A stretch of DNA of 64,000 bases, taken from contig CAJQOL010000007.1 in the NCBI GenBank assembly GCA_905479925.1, forward strand, positions 1 to 64,000, in the 5' to 3' direction. Of this stretch, positions 1-9,843 are shown piece after piece (the first letter of the stretch is position 1; every line of letters starts with the position of its first letter). Under the pieces are notes generated by a model. That model was not told where the DNA came from, ran no database searches, and saw nothing but the letters and a program-made list of their open reading frames with translations. The translations under genes were made by a program, and so were the position numbers. The DNA is from an uncultured Kangiellaceae bacterium (lineage in GTDB: Bacteria; Pseudomonadota; Gammaproteobacteria; Enterobacterales; Kangiellaceae).

Positions 1-2218
1 ATAAGTCGGCTGCACCATCAGCGTAAACGCTTAGTCCTTGAGCCGCGCTACCACCGCCACTAGATGCGTTAGGGTTATAGATCTTAGCGTTATCAACTCG
101 GTAAACCGCGCCTTCACCGGTATCCCATGCTGGGAAAATCATCACAACATCAATTGCGCTGATATCTAAGCCCGCATCTGACAATGTTTGCATTGGGAAT
201 GTATAGGTCTGCCATTCGCCAGTAACCGGGTCAACACCTTCAGTACTGGTAGACAAATCAACTTCTACTGCCGTTGAACCATCATCAGATTCGATTTTAA
301 ACTTCCATACCGAAGCAGTATTACTAGGGGCTGTGACTACTTTCATATCAAACTGAACAACACCTTCTTGCAGCAATGCAGTGGCGTCAAACGGTACACC
401 GTTATCTACGCCATGACCTGGTCGGCTTGAAAAGCCCATAACCGTTGGTGCAGCACCTATCTGGAATTCAACCGATGCACCATGTTCTGCATCATCGGTT
501 TCAACCGTAGGAGTAGAGCCACCACAACAATCCCATGGCTGCCATAACGGATTAACTTCGTCTTCAAACATCACTAACTCAGGGAAGCTTGCGCCACCAC
601 CCTCTTGGGCAATCTGCACGTTATCAACACGATAAACGGCACCGTTACCGGTATCCCAAGCTGGGAAAATCATCAATACATCAATATTACTTAAGTCCAA
701 ACCAGCGTCCGCAAGGGTTTGCAAATCGTAGGTATAAGTTTGCCACTCTCCGGTTACCGGCGCTTGGCCTTCATTACTAGCAGCTAGATCAAGCTCAACC
801 GCTTGCGAAGCTCCACCACTTTCAATTTTAAATTTCCAAACAGAGGCAGTATTTACCGGCGGGGTAACCACTTTCATTTCAAAGGAAACGGCACCCGTTG
901 TTAGCATTGGCGAGGCATCGAAAGCCTGTTGAACTTCTGCTTCGAAGGTATTAAAACCCATTACCGTTGGGGCTTCGCCTATCACAAACTGAGCAACAGC
1001 TCCGTGCTCTTCATCATCGGTTTCGATAGTTGGCGTAGTACCTCCACAGCAGTCCCATAAAGGCCAGCCAGGATTTTCTTCATCAGCAAAAATTGTTAGA
1101 TCCTGGGCAATACCCGTTGAAGGAGGCGATGGAATAGGCGCAACACCTAGTACCAATGCATCTTCTTCGTCGTCATAACCTTGACGAACAGTTTCACAGC
1201 CTTTTCCGTCTTCTGGGTTAATTGAACACTCGTAAACTCGCACGTAATCAATTTCATAAGTTTGACCATTTTCAAAAGCTGTAGCATCTATCCCTAAATT
1301 ATTAACGTTAGCAGCCCAATTGCCGCCGACTGCCAAATTTAACAATAAATGAAAGTCTTGATCGAACGGCGCCGCATCCCAGTGATCTTCTAGCTCACCA
1401 GTAACTATATCGAAGTATTCTGCAAACCAACCTCTATGGATAAGACCAACGGCCTCACCTTTACTGTTATAGCGAACTTCTGAAGCTCTTTGGGTTTGAA
1501 ATAGGTAACCATCGACATACCAGCGAATTTCACCTTCTTGCCATTCTAAAGCATAAGTATGGAAATCATCGGCTGGGTTGATGTTATCTGGGAGGTCAAA
1601 CTCTCGACCAGAAGAGGATTGGTTCGGGGAAGATTTACCATAATAAAGCTGACCAACAATACTTGCTTCTTCTACACCGTTTTCATCAACGGTTTTAAGG
1701 TTTACTGCTTCTAAGATATCGACTTCACCTGATTTTGGCCAACCGCCATAAACATAATCGGTTGGCAACATCCAAAACGCTGGCCAGGTTCCTTGACCTT
1801 GGGGAAGTTTTGCTCGCATTTCAAAACGACCATACTTGAAGTCACCTTTATAACGAGTATTTAAACGCGCTGAAGTATAAGGCAGAGCTGCTCCTTCTTC
1901 CGCTGGTAGGGCAACAATATTAAGTACGCCATTTGATACAAAGGAATTATCAGGACTATCGGTATAACATTGCTGCTCTTGATTACCGCCGCCGTTACAA
2001 TTAACTTCATGGGTCCACTTGGAAGTATCAATTTGAGCACCGTCAAATTCATCGTTCCATACCATTACCCAGTCATTGACGGGAGCGGAAGTATTAACAG
2101 CTTCAAAATCCGATTCGTTACTGACGCCTCCGCCGCATCCAATTAGACCCGCTAGCAATAAGCTAAACGTGATCGACAGTAGATGCGTTAGTCGTTTAAC
2201 GCGTACCTTAGTTATCAT
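1..2218 (-). CDS. GH16-family beta-glucanase lipoprotein with two tandem C-terminal carbohydrate-binding-like modules (runs off window start)
   Basis: Read from the reverse complement; not in the ORF track. Starts MITKVRVKRLTHLLSITFSLLLAGLIGCGGG (lipobox LIGC) then WVMVWNDEFDGAQIDTSKWTHEVNCNGGGNQEQQCYTD, typical of GH16. Two similar modules share SVWKFKIES...TGEWQTYT...TLxDAGLDxSxIDVxMIFPAWDTGxGAVYRVDN. No stop before base 1. Confidence 0.88.
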   Translation of the reverse strand, partial: MITKVRVKRLTHLLSITFSLLLAGLIGCGGGVSNESDFEAVNTSAPVNDWVMVWNDEFDGAQIDTSKWTHEVNCNGGGNQEQQCYTDSPDNSFVSNGVLNIVALPAEEGAALPYTSARLNTRYKGDFKYGRFEMRAKLPQGQGTWPAFWMLPTDYVYGGWPKSGEVDILEAVNLKTVDENGVEEASIVGQLYYGKSSPNQSSSGREFDLPDNINPADDFHTYALEWQEGEIRWYVDGYLFQTQRASEVRYNSKGEAVGLIHRGWFAEYFDIVTGELEDHWDAAPFDQDFHLLLNLAVGGNWAANVNNLGIDATAFENGQTYEIDYVRVYECSINPEDGKGCETVRQGYDDEEDALVLGVAPIPSPPSTGIAQDLTIFADEENPGWPLWDCCGGTTPTIETDDEEHGAVAQFVIGEAPTVMGFNTFEAEVQQAFDASPMLTTGAVSFEMKVVTPPVNTASVWKFKIESGGASQAVELDLAASNEGQAPVTGEWQTYTYDLQTLADAGLDLSNIDVLMIFPAWDTGNGAVYRVDNVQIAQEGGGASFPELVMFEDEVNPLWQPWDCCGGSTPTVETDDAEHGASVEFQIGAAPTVMGFSSRPGHGVDNGVPFDATALLQEGVVQFDMKVVTAPSNTASVWKFKIESDDGSTAVEVDLSTSTEGVDPVTGEWQTYTFPMQTLSDAGLDISAIDVVMIFPAWDTGEGAVYRVDNAKIYNPNASSGGGSAAQGLSVYADGAADL

Positions 2219-2350
2219 TTTTATTCTCCCGCAAAGTAAAGCTTCATCCGATTTAGCTAATCCGCTAACTCGGCCTCCTGACTTGTTCCTTTATATGACC
2301 AATGTCCAGAGGGATGGTTGATGTTAACGTCAATATGTAACACAAATGAT

Positions 2351-2368
2351 TTTGCATACGAATGCAAA
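2351..2368. promoter_or_regulatory. Candidate operator: TTTGCAT-ACGA-ATGCAAA inverted repeat between divergent GH16 genes
   Basis: Perfect 7-bp arms with a 4-nt spacer in the 2219-2697 divergent intergenic region. Confidence 0.45.
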
Positions 2369-2697
2369 TGCGTTAAACCGGATTTTAGAAAAGCTAGAAT
2401 GGACGAAAAGCGCTCAAGCTTCCTCCTCATTAATCATTTTAGCCTGATTTATGCCATACGCAGGTCAGTTTGACCCAGATCGATGGTTTTGAGATGTTTT
2501 GTCGCAATAATGGTCCGTTTGAGCGCGTTTATATTGCGCTAGATTATGCGTATATTATTGTCGACGAAATAACCTTATTATTTTTTATAGGTACAGCAAG
2601 CTAAGACGTTTGAAATGGCGCTAATCATAAAGCGCAATAGGCTAATAATAACAAACTATAAATAACGCTTACGCTCTTTGCTTAAAGGAGCCATTAA

Positions 2698-4083
2698 ATG
2701 AAACCATATTCAAAACCGTTAGCGGGTGCTCGCGCGGTCCTACTATTGAGCACGCTATTAACCTCGCTCAATGTGGCGGCAAGTGTCAGCCCAAAGAGCG
2801 ACGAAGGACCTTGTGCCAGCGCTGTATTCGATAACCGCAGCAATCAAACACCATTATTTTGCGCCATAAATATTGGTGGTAAGGCATACACAGCATTAGA
2901 CGGCACTATCTACGAAGCCGATATACTGACTATTAATAATCCAAGCCTTTCGATTGCCTCCATTAAGGGCTCTCAAGATCCATTGCTTTTCAAGAGTTAT
3001 CGCCAAGGTTCATTAAGTTTTTCCATCGACGTGCCAAATGGTGACTATCAAGTTATTTTTAAGTTTGCCGAACCTCAAGATATTGCTGTCGGCGAGCGAA
3101 TATTTAATGTTTACGCCGAACAAAAACAGGTGATTGATAACCTCGATATTCGGCTTGCTCGTGATAATAAAATTCACTCGGCTCTGGTTAGAACAGCAAC
3201 TCAGATTAAGGTTGTCGACCAAAACCTTAGTTTTAACTTTAAGCCGATAAAAGGTCAGCCACTTCTAAGCGCTTTAATAATCCAACAAAAACAGCCGAGA
3301 GATGAGAAATGGCAATTGGTTTGGAACGATGAATTCGACTATATCGGTCCGCCTGATAGCAAAAAGTGGACGACTAACGTATGGCCAGCCAAAAAAGTGA
3401 ATGGCGAAGATCAAGCTTATACCGACCGCCCGGAAAATATAACCGTTAGCGATGGTCATCTAAAAATCACCGCTAAAAAAGAAACTTACGACAATGCTAA
3501 ATATACTTCCGGTCGAATTCACTCTAAGGGCAACGGAGACTTCCTATACGGTCGTGCTGAAGTTCGCGCTAAATTGCCCGCTGGACAAGGAACATGGTCG
3601 GCCATCTGGATGTTACCAAGCGACCCCTATCGCTATGCAACTACGTGCAAAGATGGCGAGGAATGGCAAGGCAGTACCTCTTGTGATGCTTGGCCAAACT
3701 CTGGCGAAATAGACATTATGGAGCATGTTGGCTACGACATGCAGACGGTTCACGGAACCGTTCACACCAAGGCCTATTACTGGATGAATTGGGAACAAAG
3801 AAAAGCCAGTGTAGAAGGAATCGATGTAGACAAACGCTTTCATGTTTATGCCGTTGAATGGACGCCAACGACTATTACTGTTTTCTTCGATGACATCCCT
3901 TACTTTACTTACAGTAACGAGAATAAAGGCTGGCGCGAATGGCCATTTGACCACCCCTACCACATCATATTGAACCTAGCGGTTGGCGGTGATTGGGGCA
4001 GAGCCGGCGGCCCTATAGACGACAGTCTATTCCCCACGCAAATGTTAATTGACTATGTGCGTGTCTTCCAACAACAAAGATAA
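2698..4083 (+). CDS. Secreted GH16 beta-glucanase with N-terminal malectin-like domain
   Basis: Signal peptide; malectin-like FCAINIGGKAYTALDGTIYEAD; GH16 catalytic motif GEIDIMEHVGYD; WQLVWNDEFDYIG. Confidence 0.9.
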   Translation: MKPYSKPLAGARAVLLLSTLLTSLNVAASVSPKSDEGPCASAVFDNRSNQTPLFCAINIGGKAYTALDGTIYEADILTINNPSLSIASIKGSQDPLLFKSYRQGSLSFSIDVPNGDYQVIFKFAEPQDIAVGERIFNVYAEQKQVIDNLDIRLARDNKIHSALVRTATQIKVVDQNLSFNFKPIKGQPLLSALIIQQKQPRDEKWQLVWNDEFDYIGPPDSKKWTTNVWPAKKVNGEDQAYTDRPENITVSDGHLKITAKKETYDNAKYTSGRIHSKGNGDFLYGRAEVRAKLPAGQGTWSAIWMLPSDPYRYATTCKDGEEWQGSTSCDAWPNSGEIDIMEHVGYDMQTVHGTVHTKAYYWMNWEQRKASVEGIDVDKRFHVYAVEWTPTTITVFFDDIPYFTYSNENKGWREWPFDHPYHIILNLAVGGDWGRAGGPIDDSLFPTQMLIDYVRVFQQQR

Positions 4084-4140
4084 CGACCAACTTCTCAACA
4101 ATTGAGACAGCGCTGACAATACAGCTTGCTGGTGCAGTAA

Positions 4141-7100
4141 TTGGAACTAATTATGACTAGAAATTTATCACAGACTATCACTCAAGGTGAGTTCGTCGAT
4201 TTGGATAACGAGCGATTTTACGCGATTAAAAATGTTGACAAGATTGCGCCATTTTTTATAAGCGTAACCTCAAACAGTGATCACTGGCTTTTCGTATCAT
4301 CCGCCGGCGGTTTAACCGCCGGTCGAATATCACCTGCTACCGCATTATTTCCTTACGTAACCGTGGATAAGATTCATGAAAGTGAATTACACACCGGAAG
4401 TAAAACGATTATTCAATTAGCCAAGGAACGAAAAGTTGTCAATTGGGAACCCTACAACAGAGAGCATAATCTAGCCTTTAACATTACGCGTAACCTGTAT
4501 AAGAACTTACTCGGTAATAAGTTATGCTTTGAAGAAATTAACCATGATTTGCAACTCAGTTTTCGAGAAACCTGGTCTACCAGCGAAATATACGGTTTTG
4601 TTCGAAAAGCAGAAATCGAAAATTTATCTGATAGTCAAACTGATGTTAATATTTTGGATGGCTTGCAGAATATATTGCCGGCCGGCACACCTCAATTCAC
4701 TCAAACCAATTCGAGCAATCTGGTAGATGCTTACAAATGGAGCGAGATTGATGAGCAATCTGGCCTGGCGTTATTTACTCTTTTCTCAGCTATAACAGAC
4801 CGCGCTGAGCCCTGTGAGTCACTCCGTGCCAATACGGTTTTTTGTCTAGGTTTAAAAAACAGACAAACTCTGTTATCGAGTAACAAGCTTGACCAATTTA
4901 GAGCGGGATATCCGGTTAAGACGGAGTCTCAAAATAGAGGGGTTAGAGGCGCATATTTCGTAACAACAACGCTTCAGCTTGAACCAGCTCAAAAAGAACA
5001 ATGGCAATTAGTGGCCAATGTTGAACAAAGCCAGGCTCAAGCCGTTGAGTTAACTAAACAGCTATCAGAACCGCAAAAATTAGATTCAGCAATAAATCAG
5101 TCAATTGAGAAAGGTAATGATGAGCTCGCCAAGATCATGGCTAATGCAGATGGTTTCCAGTTAACCGCAGAAGAGAACGTTTCGGTTCATCATTACGCTA
5201 ATGTTATGTTTAATGTTCTTCGTGGCGGTATTTTCGACGATCAATACAACATCTGTACTTTAGATTTCTGCAGAAATTTACAACGTTTTAATAAGGCAAC
5301 CTATAAAAAACATCAACACTGGTTAATGAGCTTGTCGGGAAAAATTCGATTCTCTGAGCTACTAGAAAAAATTCAGTCATTGAAGGACTCGAATTTAGAA
5401 CGGTTATGCTACGAATATTTGCCAATTGCATTTGGTCGCCGCCACGGCGATCCTAGCCGTCCTTGGAATCATTTTGCAATTAAGCTAGTTGATGAAAACG
5501 ACAATCGATTACTTTCTTATCAAGGTAATTGGCGTGATATTTTTCAAAATTGGGAAGCGTTATGCTTTAGTTATCCCGAGTTTACTGAAAACGTTATCGC
5601 TAAATTTGTTAATGCCTCAACCCTTGACGGCTACAACCCTTATCGAGTAACTAAAGAAGGCTTTGATTGGGAAGTTGAAGACCCAAGCGATCCGTGGAGC
5701 TATATTGGCTACTGGGGCGATCACCAAATCATCTATTTGCAGAAATTACTTGAACTATCGGTTCAATTTCATCCACATAAGCTTCAAGAATTATTAGATA
5801 AAGAGTTGTTCAGTTATGCCAATGTACCTTACCGAATAAAATCTTTTGATGCGTTAGTCGAAGACGCAAAAAATACGGTTATTTATGATCAAGCGCTAGC
5901 GGATGAGATTGAGCTGCGAGTCGCCCAAATGGGAGCAGATGGTAAACTTATTCTCGATCAAGACGGTAACGTATATCACGTCAGTCTTTTTGAAAAATTA
6001 CTGGTACCATTACTGTCTAAACTAAGTAATTTAGTGGTTGATGGTGGGATTTGGCTAAACACACAACGCCCTGAATGGAACGACGCAAATAACGCGTTAG
6101 TCGGTCAAGGAATTTCAACGGTTACTCTGTATTATTTGCGCCGCTATTTAGTGTTTATCAATCAACTCTTGCAACATTCTAGCAACGCCCTTAATCTGTC
6201 GAATGAAGTAGCCCAATGGCTGGCGAAAACGAGCAGTGCCTGCGCTGAATTAATCCCATTACTTGGCCAAGGTCAACTTTCGCACCAGCAGCGTTTTAAA
6301 AGCCTCCAAAAGCTCGGCCAAGCCGCCTGCCAATATCGTCAAACTTTGTACGCTAACGGCCAATTTAGTGGTAAGCAATTAGTAGAAAGAAAACTCATTG
6401 CCAAGTTAGTTAACGATTCCCTACAAGCAATTGACCATACCATCGCGGTCAATCAACGACAAGATGGTTTGTACCATGCTTACAACTTGTTATCGATCGA
6501 AAAAGAACAATTAGATGTCGAACATCTATATCCTATGTTAGAAGGTCAAGTCGCTGTGCTTAGCTCCGGGGCTTTATCGGCTTCTGAATCCATAGAACTT
6601 ATTGAATCCTTGTTTAACAGTGACATATATCGTCCCGATCAAAAAAGTTTTATGCTTTATCCAGACAGAGAGTTACCAAGCTTCCTGCAAAAGAATGTCA
6701 TTGATAGTAAGAAAGTAGAATCTATTCCGTTGCTCGCTGCAATGATCAATGATAAAAACCAACAACTTGTTATTAAAGATGGAAGCCAGCGCTATCGATT
6801 TAATTCTGACCTCACTAATAGCAAAGCGCTAGCATCTGAGTTAGAGCTTGTTGATACTAAATACACAGAGCTTGTAGAGAGTTCACGCGGAGCAATTTTG
6901 GAGCTCTATGAAGACGTATTTAATCATCAAGCCTTTACCGGTCGCTCTGGTGGTATGTTTGGTTTTGAAGGTTTAGGTTGTATCTATTGGCATATGGTAT
7001 CAAAACTCTTGCTAGCAATTAACGAGTCATTTTTTACCGCTATTGATAACGGTACCGATAACGAACAATGCAATCAACTAGCCAAACTCTATTACCAAGT

Positions 7101-7620
7101 AAGGGATGGTATTGGTTTTAACAAAACGCCCGAAGAATATGGCGCTTTTCCGACTGACCCTTATTCACACACTCCAAAACATGCTGGGGCAAGACAACCG
7201 GGTATGACCGGACAAGTTAAAGAAGAAGTTTTGGCAAGATTTGGTGAACTTGGAATACGAGTTAAAGCTGGACAAGTACACTGGCAACCGTATCTTTTAA
7301 GAGCCTGCGAGTTTATTAAAAGTAGTAGCGAATTTTGCTATTTGGACGTTAATGACGATTGGAAAACCTTATCGACACCTGAAAACTCTATTGCTTTCAC
7401 GTGGTGTCAGATTCCAATTGTTTACACGCTTAATGAACAACAATCTCCGGCTATAATCATTCAATGGAGCGATGGCAAGCGGGAAACTCTTGACGACTTT
7501 ATTATGTCTGAAAGTATGAGCAGACAAATTTTTGAACGTCGTGGAAACATCGATAGTATTAGTCTTTTCTTTACTAGTCGTTCGCTTTTCGCGGATGCAG
7601 AACTAAGAACTAAGAACTAA
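4141..7620 (+). CDS. GH94-clan glycoside phosphorylase-like protein, probable beta-1,3-glucan phosphorylase (GH149-like)
   Basis: 1159 aa, no signal peptide; SSAGGLTAGRISPATALFPYVTVDKIHE and DWEVEDPSDPWSYIGYWGDHQIIYLQKLLE resemble large GH94-clan phosphorylases; sits between GH16 and GH17 genes. Confidence 0.6.
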   Translation: MELIMTRNLSQTITQGEFVDLDNERFYAIKNVDKIAPFFISVTSNSDHWLFVSSAGGLTAGRISPATALFPYVTVDKIHESELHTGSKTIIQLAKERKVVNWEPYNREHNLAFNITRNLYKNLLGNKLCFEEINHDLQLSFRETWSTSEIYGFVRKAEIENLSDSQTDVNILDGLQNILPAGTPQFTQTNSSNLVDAYKWSEIDEQSGLALFTLFSAITDRAEPCESLRANTVFCLGLKNRQTLLSSNKLDQFRAGYPVKTESQNRGVRGAYFVTTTLQLEPAQKEQWQLVANVEQSQAQAVELTKQLSEPQKLDSAINQSIEKGNDELAKIMANADGFQLTAEENVSVHHYANVMFNVLRGGIFDDQYNICTLDFCRNLQRFNKATYKKHQHWLMSLSGKIRFSELLEKIQSLKDSNLERLCYEYLPIAFGRRHGDPSRPWNHFAIKLVDENDNRLLSYQGNWRDIFQNWEALCFSYPEFTENVIAKFVNASTLDGYNPYRVTKEGFDWEVEDPSDPWSYIGYWGDHQIIYLQKLLELSVQFHPHKLQELLDKELFSYANVPYRIKSFDALVEDAKNTVIYDQALADEIELRVAQMGADGKLILDQDGNVYHVSLFEKLLVPLLSKLSNLVVDGGIWLNTQRPEWNDANNALVGQGISTVTLYYLRRYLVFINQLLQHSSNALNLSNEVAQWLAKTSSACAELIPLLGQGQLSHQQRFKSLQKLGQAACQYRQTLYANGQFSGKQLVERKLIAKLVNDSLQAIDHTIAVNQRQDGLYHAYNLLSIEKEQLDVEHLYPMLEGQVAVLSSGALSASESIELIESLFNSDIYRPDQKSFMLYPDRELPSFLQKNVIDSKKVESIPLLAAMINDKNQQLVIKDGSQRYRFNSDLTNSKALASELELVDTKYTELVESSRGAILELYEDVFNHQAFTGRSGGMFGFEGLGCIYWHMVSKLLLAINESFFTAIDNGTDNEQCNQLAKLYYQVRDGIGFNKTPEEYGAFPTDPYSHTPKHAGARQPGMTGQVKEEVLARFGELGIRVKAGQVHWQPYLLRACEFIKSSSEFCYLDVNDDWKTLSTPENSIAFTWCQIPIVYTLNEQQSPAIIIQWSDGKRETLDDFIMSESMSRQIFERRGNIDSISLFFTSRSLFADAELRTKN

Positions 7621-7627
7621 GAACTAA
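7600..7627 (+). repeat. Four perfect tandem copies of heptamer GAACTAA across the stop codon
   Basis: gcaGAACTAAGAACTAAGAACTAAGAACTAAatt; stop codon is 7618-7620. Confidence 0.95.
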
Positions 7628-7696
7628 ATTTATTGCTATCACAAAACATAGACAACAATTCCAACATGGTTGGCAGCGTAATACAGGATCTATACA

Positions 7697-8581
7697 ATGA
7701 GTCGCTATAACAAATATATGTCTCTTGCCGGGGTTAACTTTCAAGGGCTGGAACTGGATGAACTTCGTCGTTTATCCTCTGAGATTTTACAGCAAAAAAT
7801 TCACGGCCTCTGCTTTAGTCCTTATATTGATGAGCAAGGCCCAGGTACGGTAGTCACGGAACAGCAAATTAGACAGCGTTTAGACATTATTGAACCAAAC
7901 ATAAACTGGATTAGAACGTTTTCTTGTACCGAGGGTAATGAACTAATTCCGGCGGTTGCTGCAGACAAAGGAATTAAGTCTCTTGTGGGAGTATGGTTAG
8001 ACGATGATCTTGATAATAATGAGTTAGAAATAATTAACGCTATAAAGATCGGTAATGCAGGCCATGCAAATATCATAGCTGTTGGTAACGAAGTTTTACT
8101 GCGAGGCGATCTAACCGAACAGCAGCTAATAGACTATATTCAACGAATAAAATTAACACTACCTGATATCCCCGTAGGATATGTAGACGCATATTTTAAG
8201 TTTGAAGATTATCCCAATGTGACCGAAGCTTGCGATGTTATTCTTGCTAATTGTTACCCGTTTTGGGAGGGCTGCCCGGCGGATTATTCGTTGTTATATA
8301 TGAAAGATATGTACCGCAGAGCGACACGAGTAGCCAATGGTAAGCCGGTTATTATTACGGAAACGGGCTGGCCAAATGAAGGAAGCAATGAACGCGGCGC
8401 CGTTCCTAGTTACGAAAATGCGCTAAAGTACTTTATTAATACTTATCTTTGGGCAGAACAAGAAGGTATCGAGATATTTTACTTCTCCGGATTCGATGAG
8501 GGATGGAAAGTAGCTGACGAAGGTGATGTTGGTGCCTATTGGGGCCTTTGGGATAAAGACGCAAACTATAAATATGGTTAG
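7697..8581 (+). CDS. GH17-family glycoside hydrolase, leaderless (probably cytoplasmic)
   Basis: GNEVLLRG and VIITETGWPNEGSNERGAVPS motifs of the GH17 fold; no signal peptide. Confidence 0.8.
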   Translation: MSRYNKYMSLAGVNFQGLELDELRRLSSEILQQKIHGLCFSPYIDEQGPGTVVTEQQIRQRLDIIEPNINWIRTFSCTEGNELIPAVAADKGIKSLVGVWLDDDLDNNELEIINAIKIGNAGHANIIAVGNEVLLRGDLTEQQLIDYIQRIKLTLPDIPVGYVDAYFKFEDYPNVTEACDVILANCYPFWEGCPADYSLLYMKDMYRRATRVANGKPVIITETGWPNEGSNERGAVPSYENALKYFINTYLWAEQEGIEIFYFSGFDEGWKVADEGDVGAYWGLWDKDANYKYG

Positions 8582-8692
8582 TGTCTTTTTTGTAGACAGA
8601 CTTCTACAGTCTTTATGCTTTCCGTTTTTATTGTGGTTAATTAAGAAGCAATAAATATAATAATAATATCCAACAAACAAAGTGAGTAATTA

Positions 8693-9649
8693 ATGTTGTA
8701 CCAAACCCTATTTGGCGGTGCTTACCGCCATGGCAATGCTATTTGTTATTCCGGTTATCGCGAAGGTCAAAGCCCGGTTACCGGCGTTTATCCAAGCAAA
8801 TCAGAGATAAAACAAGATCTAGAAATCTTAACGCATAACTGGCAGTACATTAGGCTTTATGATTGTGGCCCCCATGCTGATCTAGTTTTGAGTTCAATTA
8901 AAGAAAACGGCTTTCCATTGCTGGTTATGTTGGGCGTCGATATGGCTGCGGAAATGAGCAACCCTAATTGCCCATGGGGTGCTGATTTTGATCAACAGAC
9001 CCTTGACAAAAATGAACAAAGAAATGCTCAACAGGTCAAACGTCTAATCGAGTTATGTCAGCAATACCCTGAAATTATTTTCTCTGTGTCGGTCGGCAAT
9101 GAAGCTACCGTTGATTGGAATGACCATATGGTTTCCGTAGAAAGCTTGATCAACTATGTAAAAGAGGTTAAAAAGTCGATACCGCAACCGATTACATTTT
9201 GCGAGAACTACGTACCGTGGACTAATAAGCTAGACGCGCTCGGTGAAGAGCTAGATTTTATTTCCGTTCATACCTATCCCGTTTGGGAATACCAAACCAT
9301 TGATCAAGCGCTAGATTATACTAAAAGTAATTATTATTCTGTCAAACAACGCTATCCCGATAAACCGGTAATTATTACGGAGGCTGGTTGGGCTACGGCG
9401 TCAAATGGACGGGGAATTGAGCCGTGGAATGCAAATCAAGACCTGCAAAAAGCCTATTACCAGCAGTTATTGGATTGGTCCAACCAAGAACAGATCATGA
9501 CCTTTGTGTTTGAAGCCTTTGACGAACCCTGGAAGGGATCGGATGATCCGTTGGAGCCAGAAAAGCACTGGGGGCTTTTTTATTTAGACCGTAGTCCTAA
9601 GCTAGTTATGGAAGAAGTGTTTGCGGCTCAGGTTTCAGTTAGCAGTTAA
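8693..9649 (+). CDS. GH17-family glycoside hydrolase, leaderless (second copy)
   Basis: SVGNEATVDW, VIITEAGWATASNGRGIEPW, FEAFDEPWK; no signal peptide. Confidence 0.8.
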   Translation: MLYQTLFGGAYRHGNAICYSGYREGQSPVTGVYPSKSEIKQDLEILTHNWQYIRLYDCGPHADLVLSSIKENGFPLLVMLGVDMAAEMSNPNCPWGADFDQQTLDKNEQRNAQQVKRLIELCQQYPEIIFSVSVGNEATVDWNDHMVSVESLINYVKEVKKSIPQPITFCENYVPWTNKLDALGEELDFISVHTYPVWEYQTIDQALDYTKSNYYSVKQRYPDKPVIITEAGWATASNGRGIEPWNANQDLQKAYYQQLLDWSNQEQIMTFVFEAFDEPWKGSDDPLEPEKHWGLFYLDRSPKLVMEEVFAAQVSVSS

Positions 9650-9717
9650 CATTCTTTTCACAAAGGTAATTTTTCAATCTGTCACTATGTTCTATCTAAC
9701 TTTTAGAAATTCGATTT

Positions 9718-9759
9718 ATTGCAACTGGCCAATTACAAATGGTCTATTACAACTAGCCT
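9718..9759 (+). repeat. Three degenerate 14-nt tandem repeats upstream of the LytS-type kinase gene
   Basis: ATTGCAACTGGCCA / ATTACAAATGGTCT / ATTACAACTAGCCT. Confidence 0.7.
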
Positions 9760-9843
9760 ATTTGACGAACCAATAGCTGTTAGTCCAATTTGTAAACGTT
9801 AGCCATTAAACGTTATGATTGAGTAAAGCCTAAGTCATTCTCG

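Noticed and set aside
2463-2475. GGTCA-GTT-TGACC inverted repeat upstream of the GH16 gene
   Set aside because: Only 5-bp arms and a single occurrence; too weak to support as an operator.
3613-3963. 116-aa minus-strand ORF inside the GH16 gene
   Set aside because: Antisense to a strongly supported GH16 catalytic domain; no RBS or family resemblance.
8590-8625. Possible terminator after the first GH17 gene (AGACT-TCTAC-AGTCT)
   Set aside because: Five-bp stem with no strong U-run; too weak to call.
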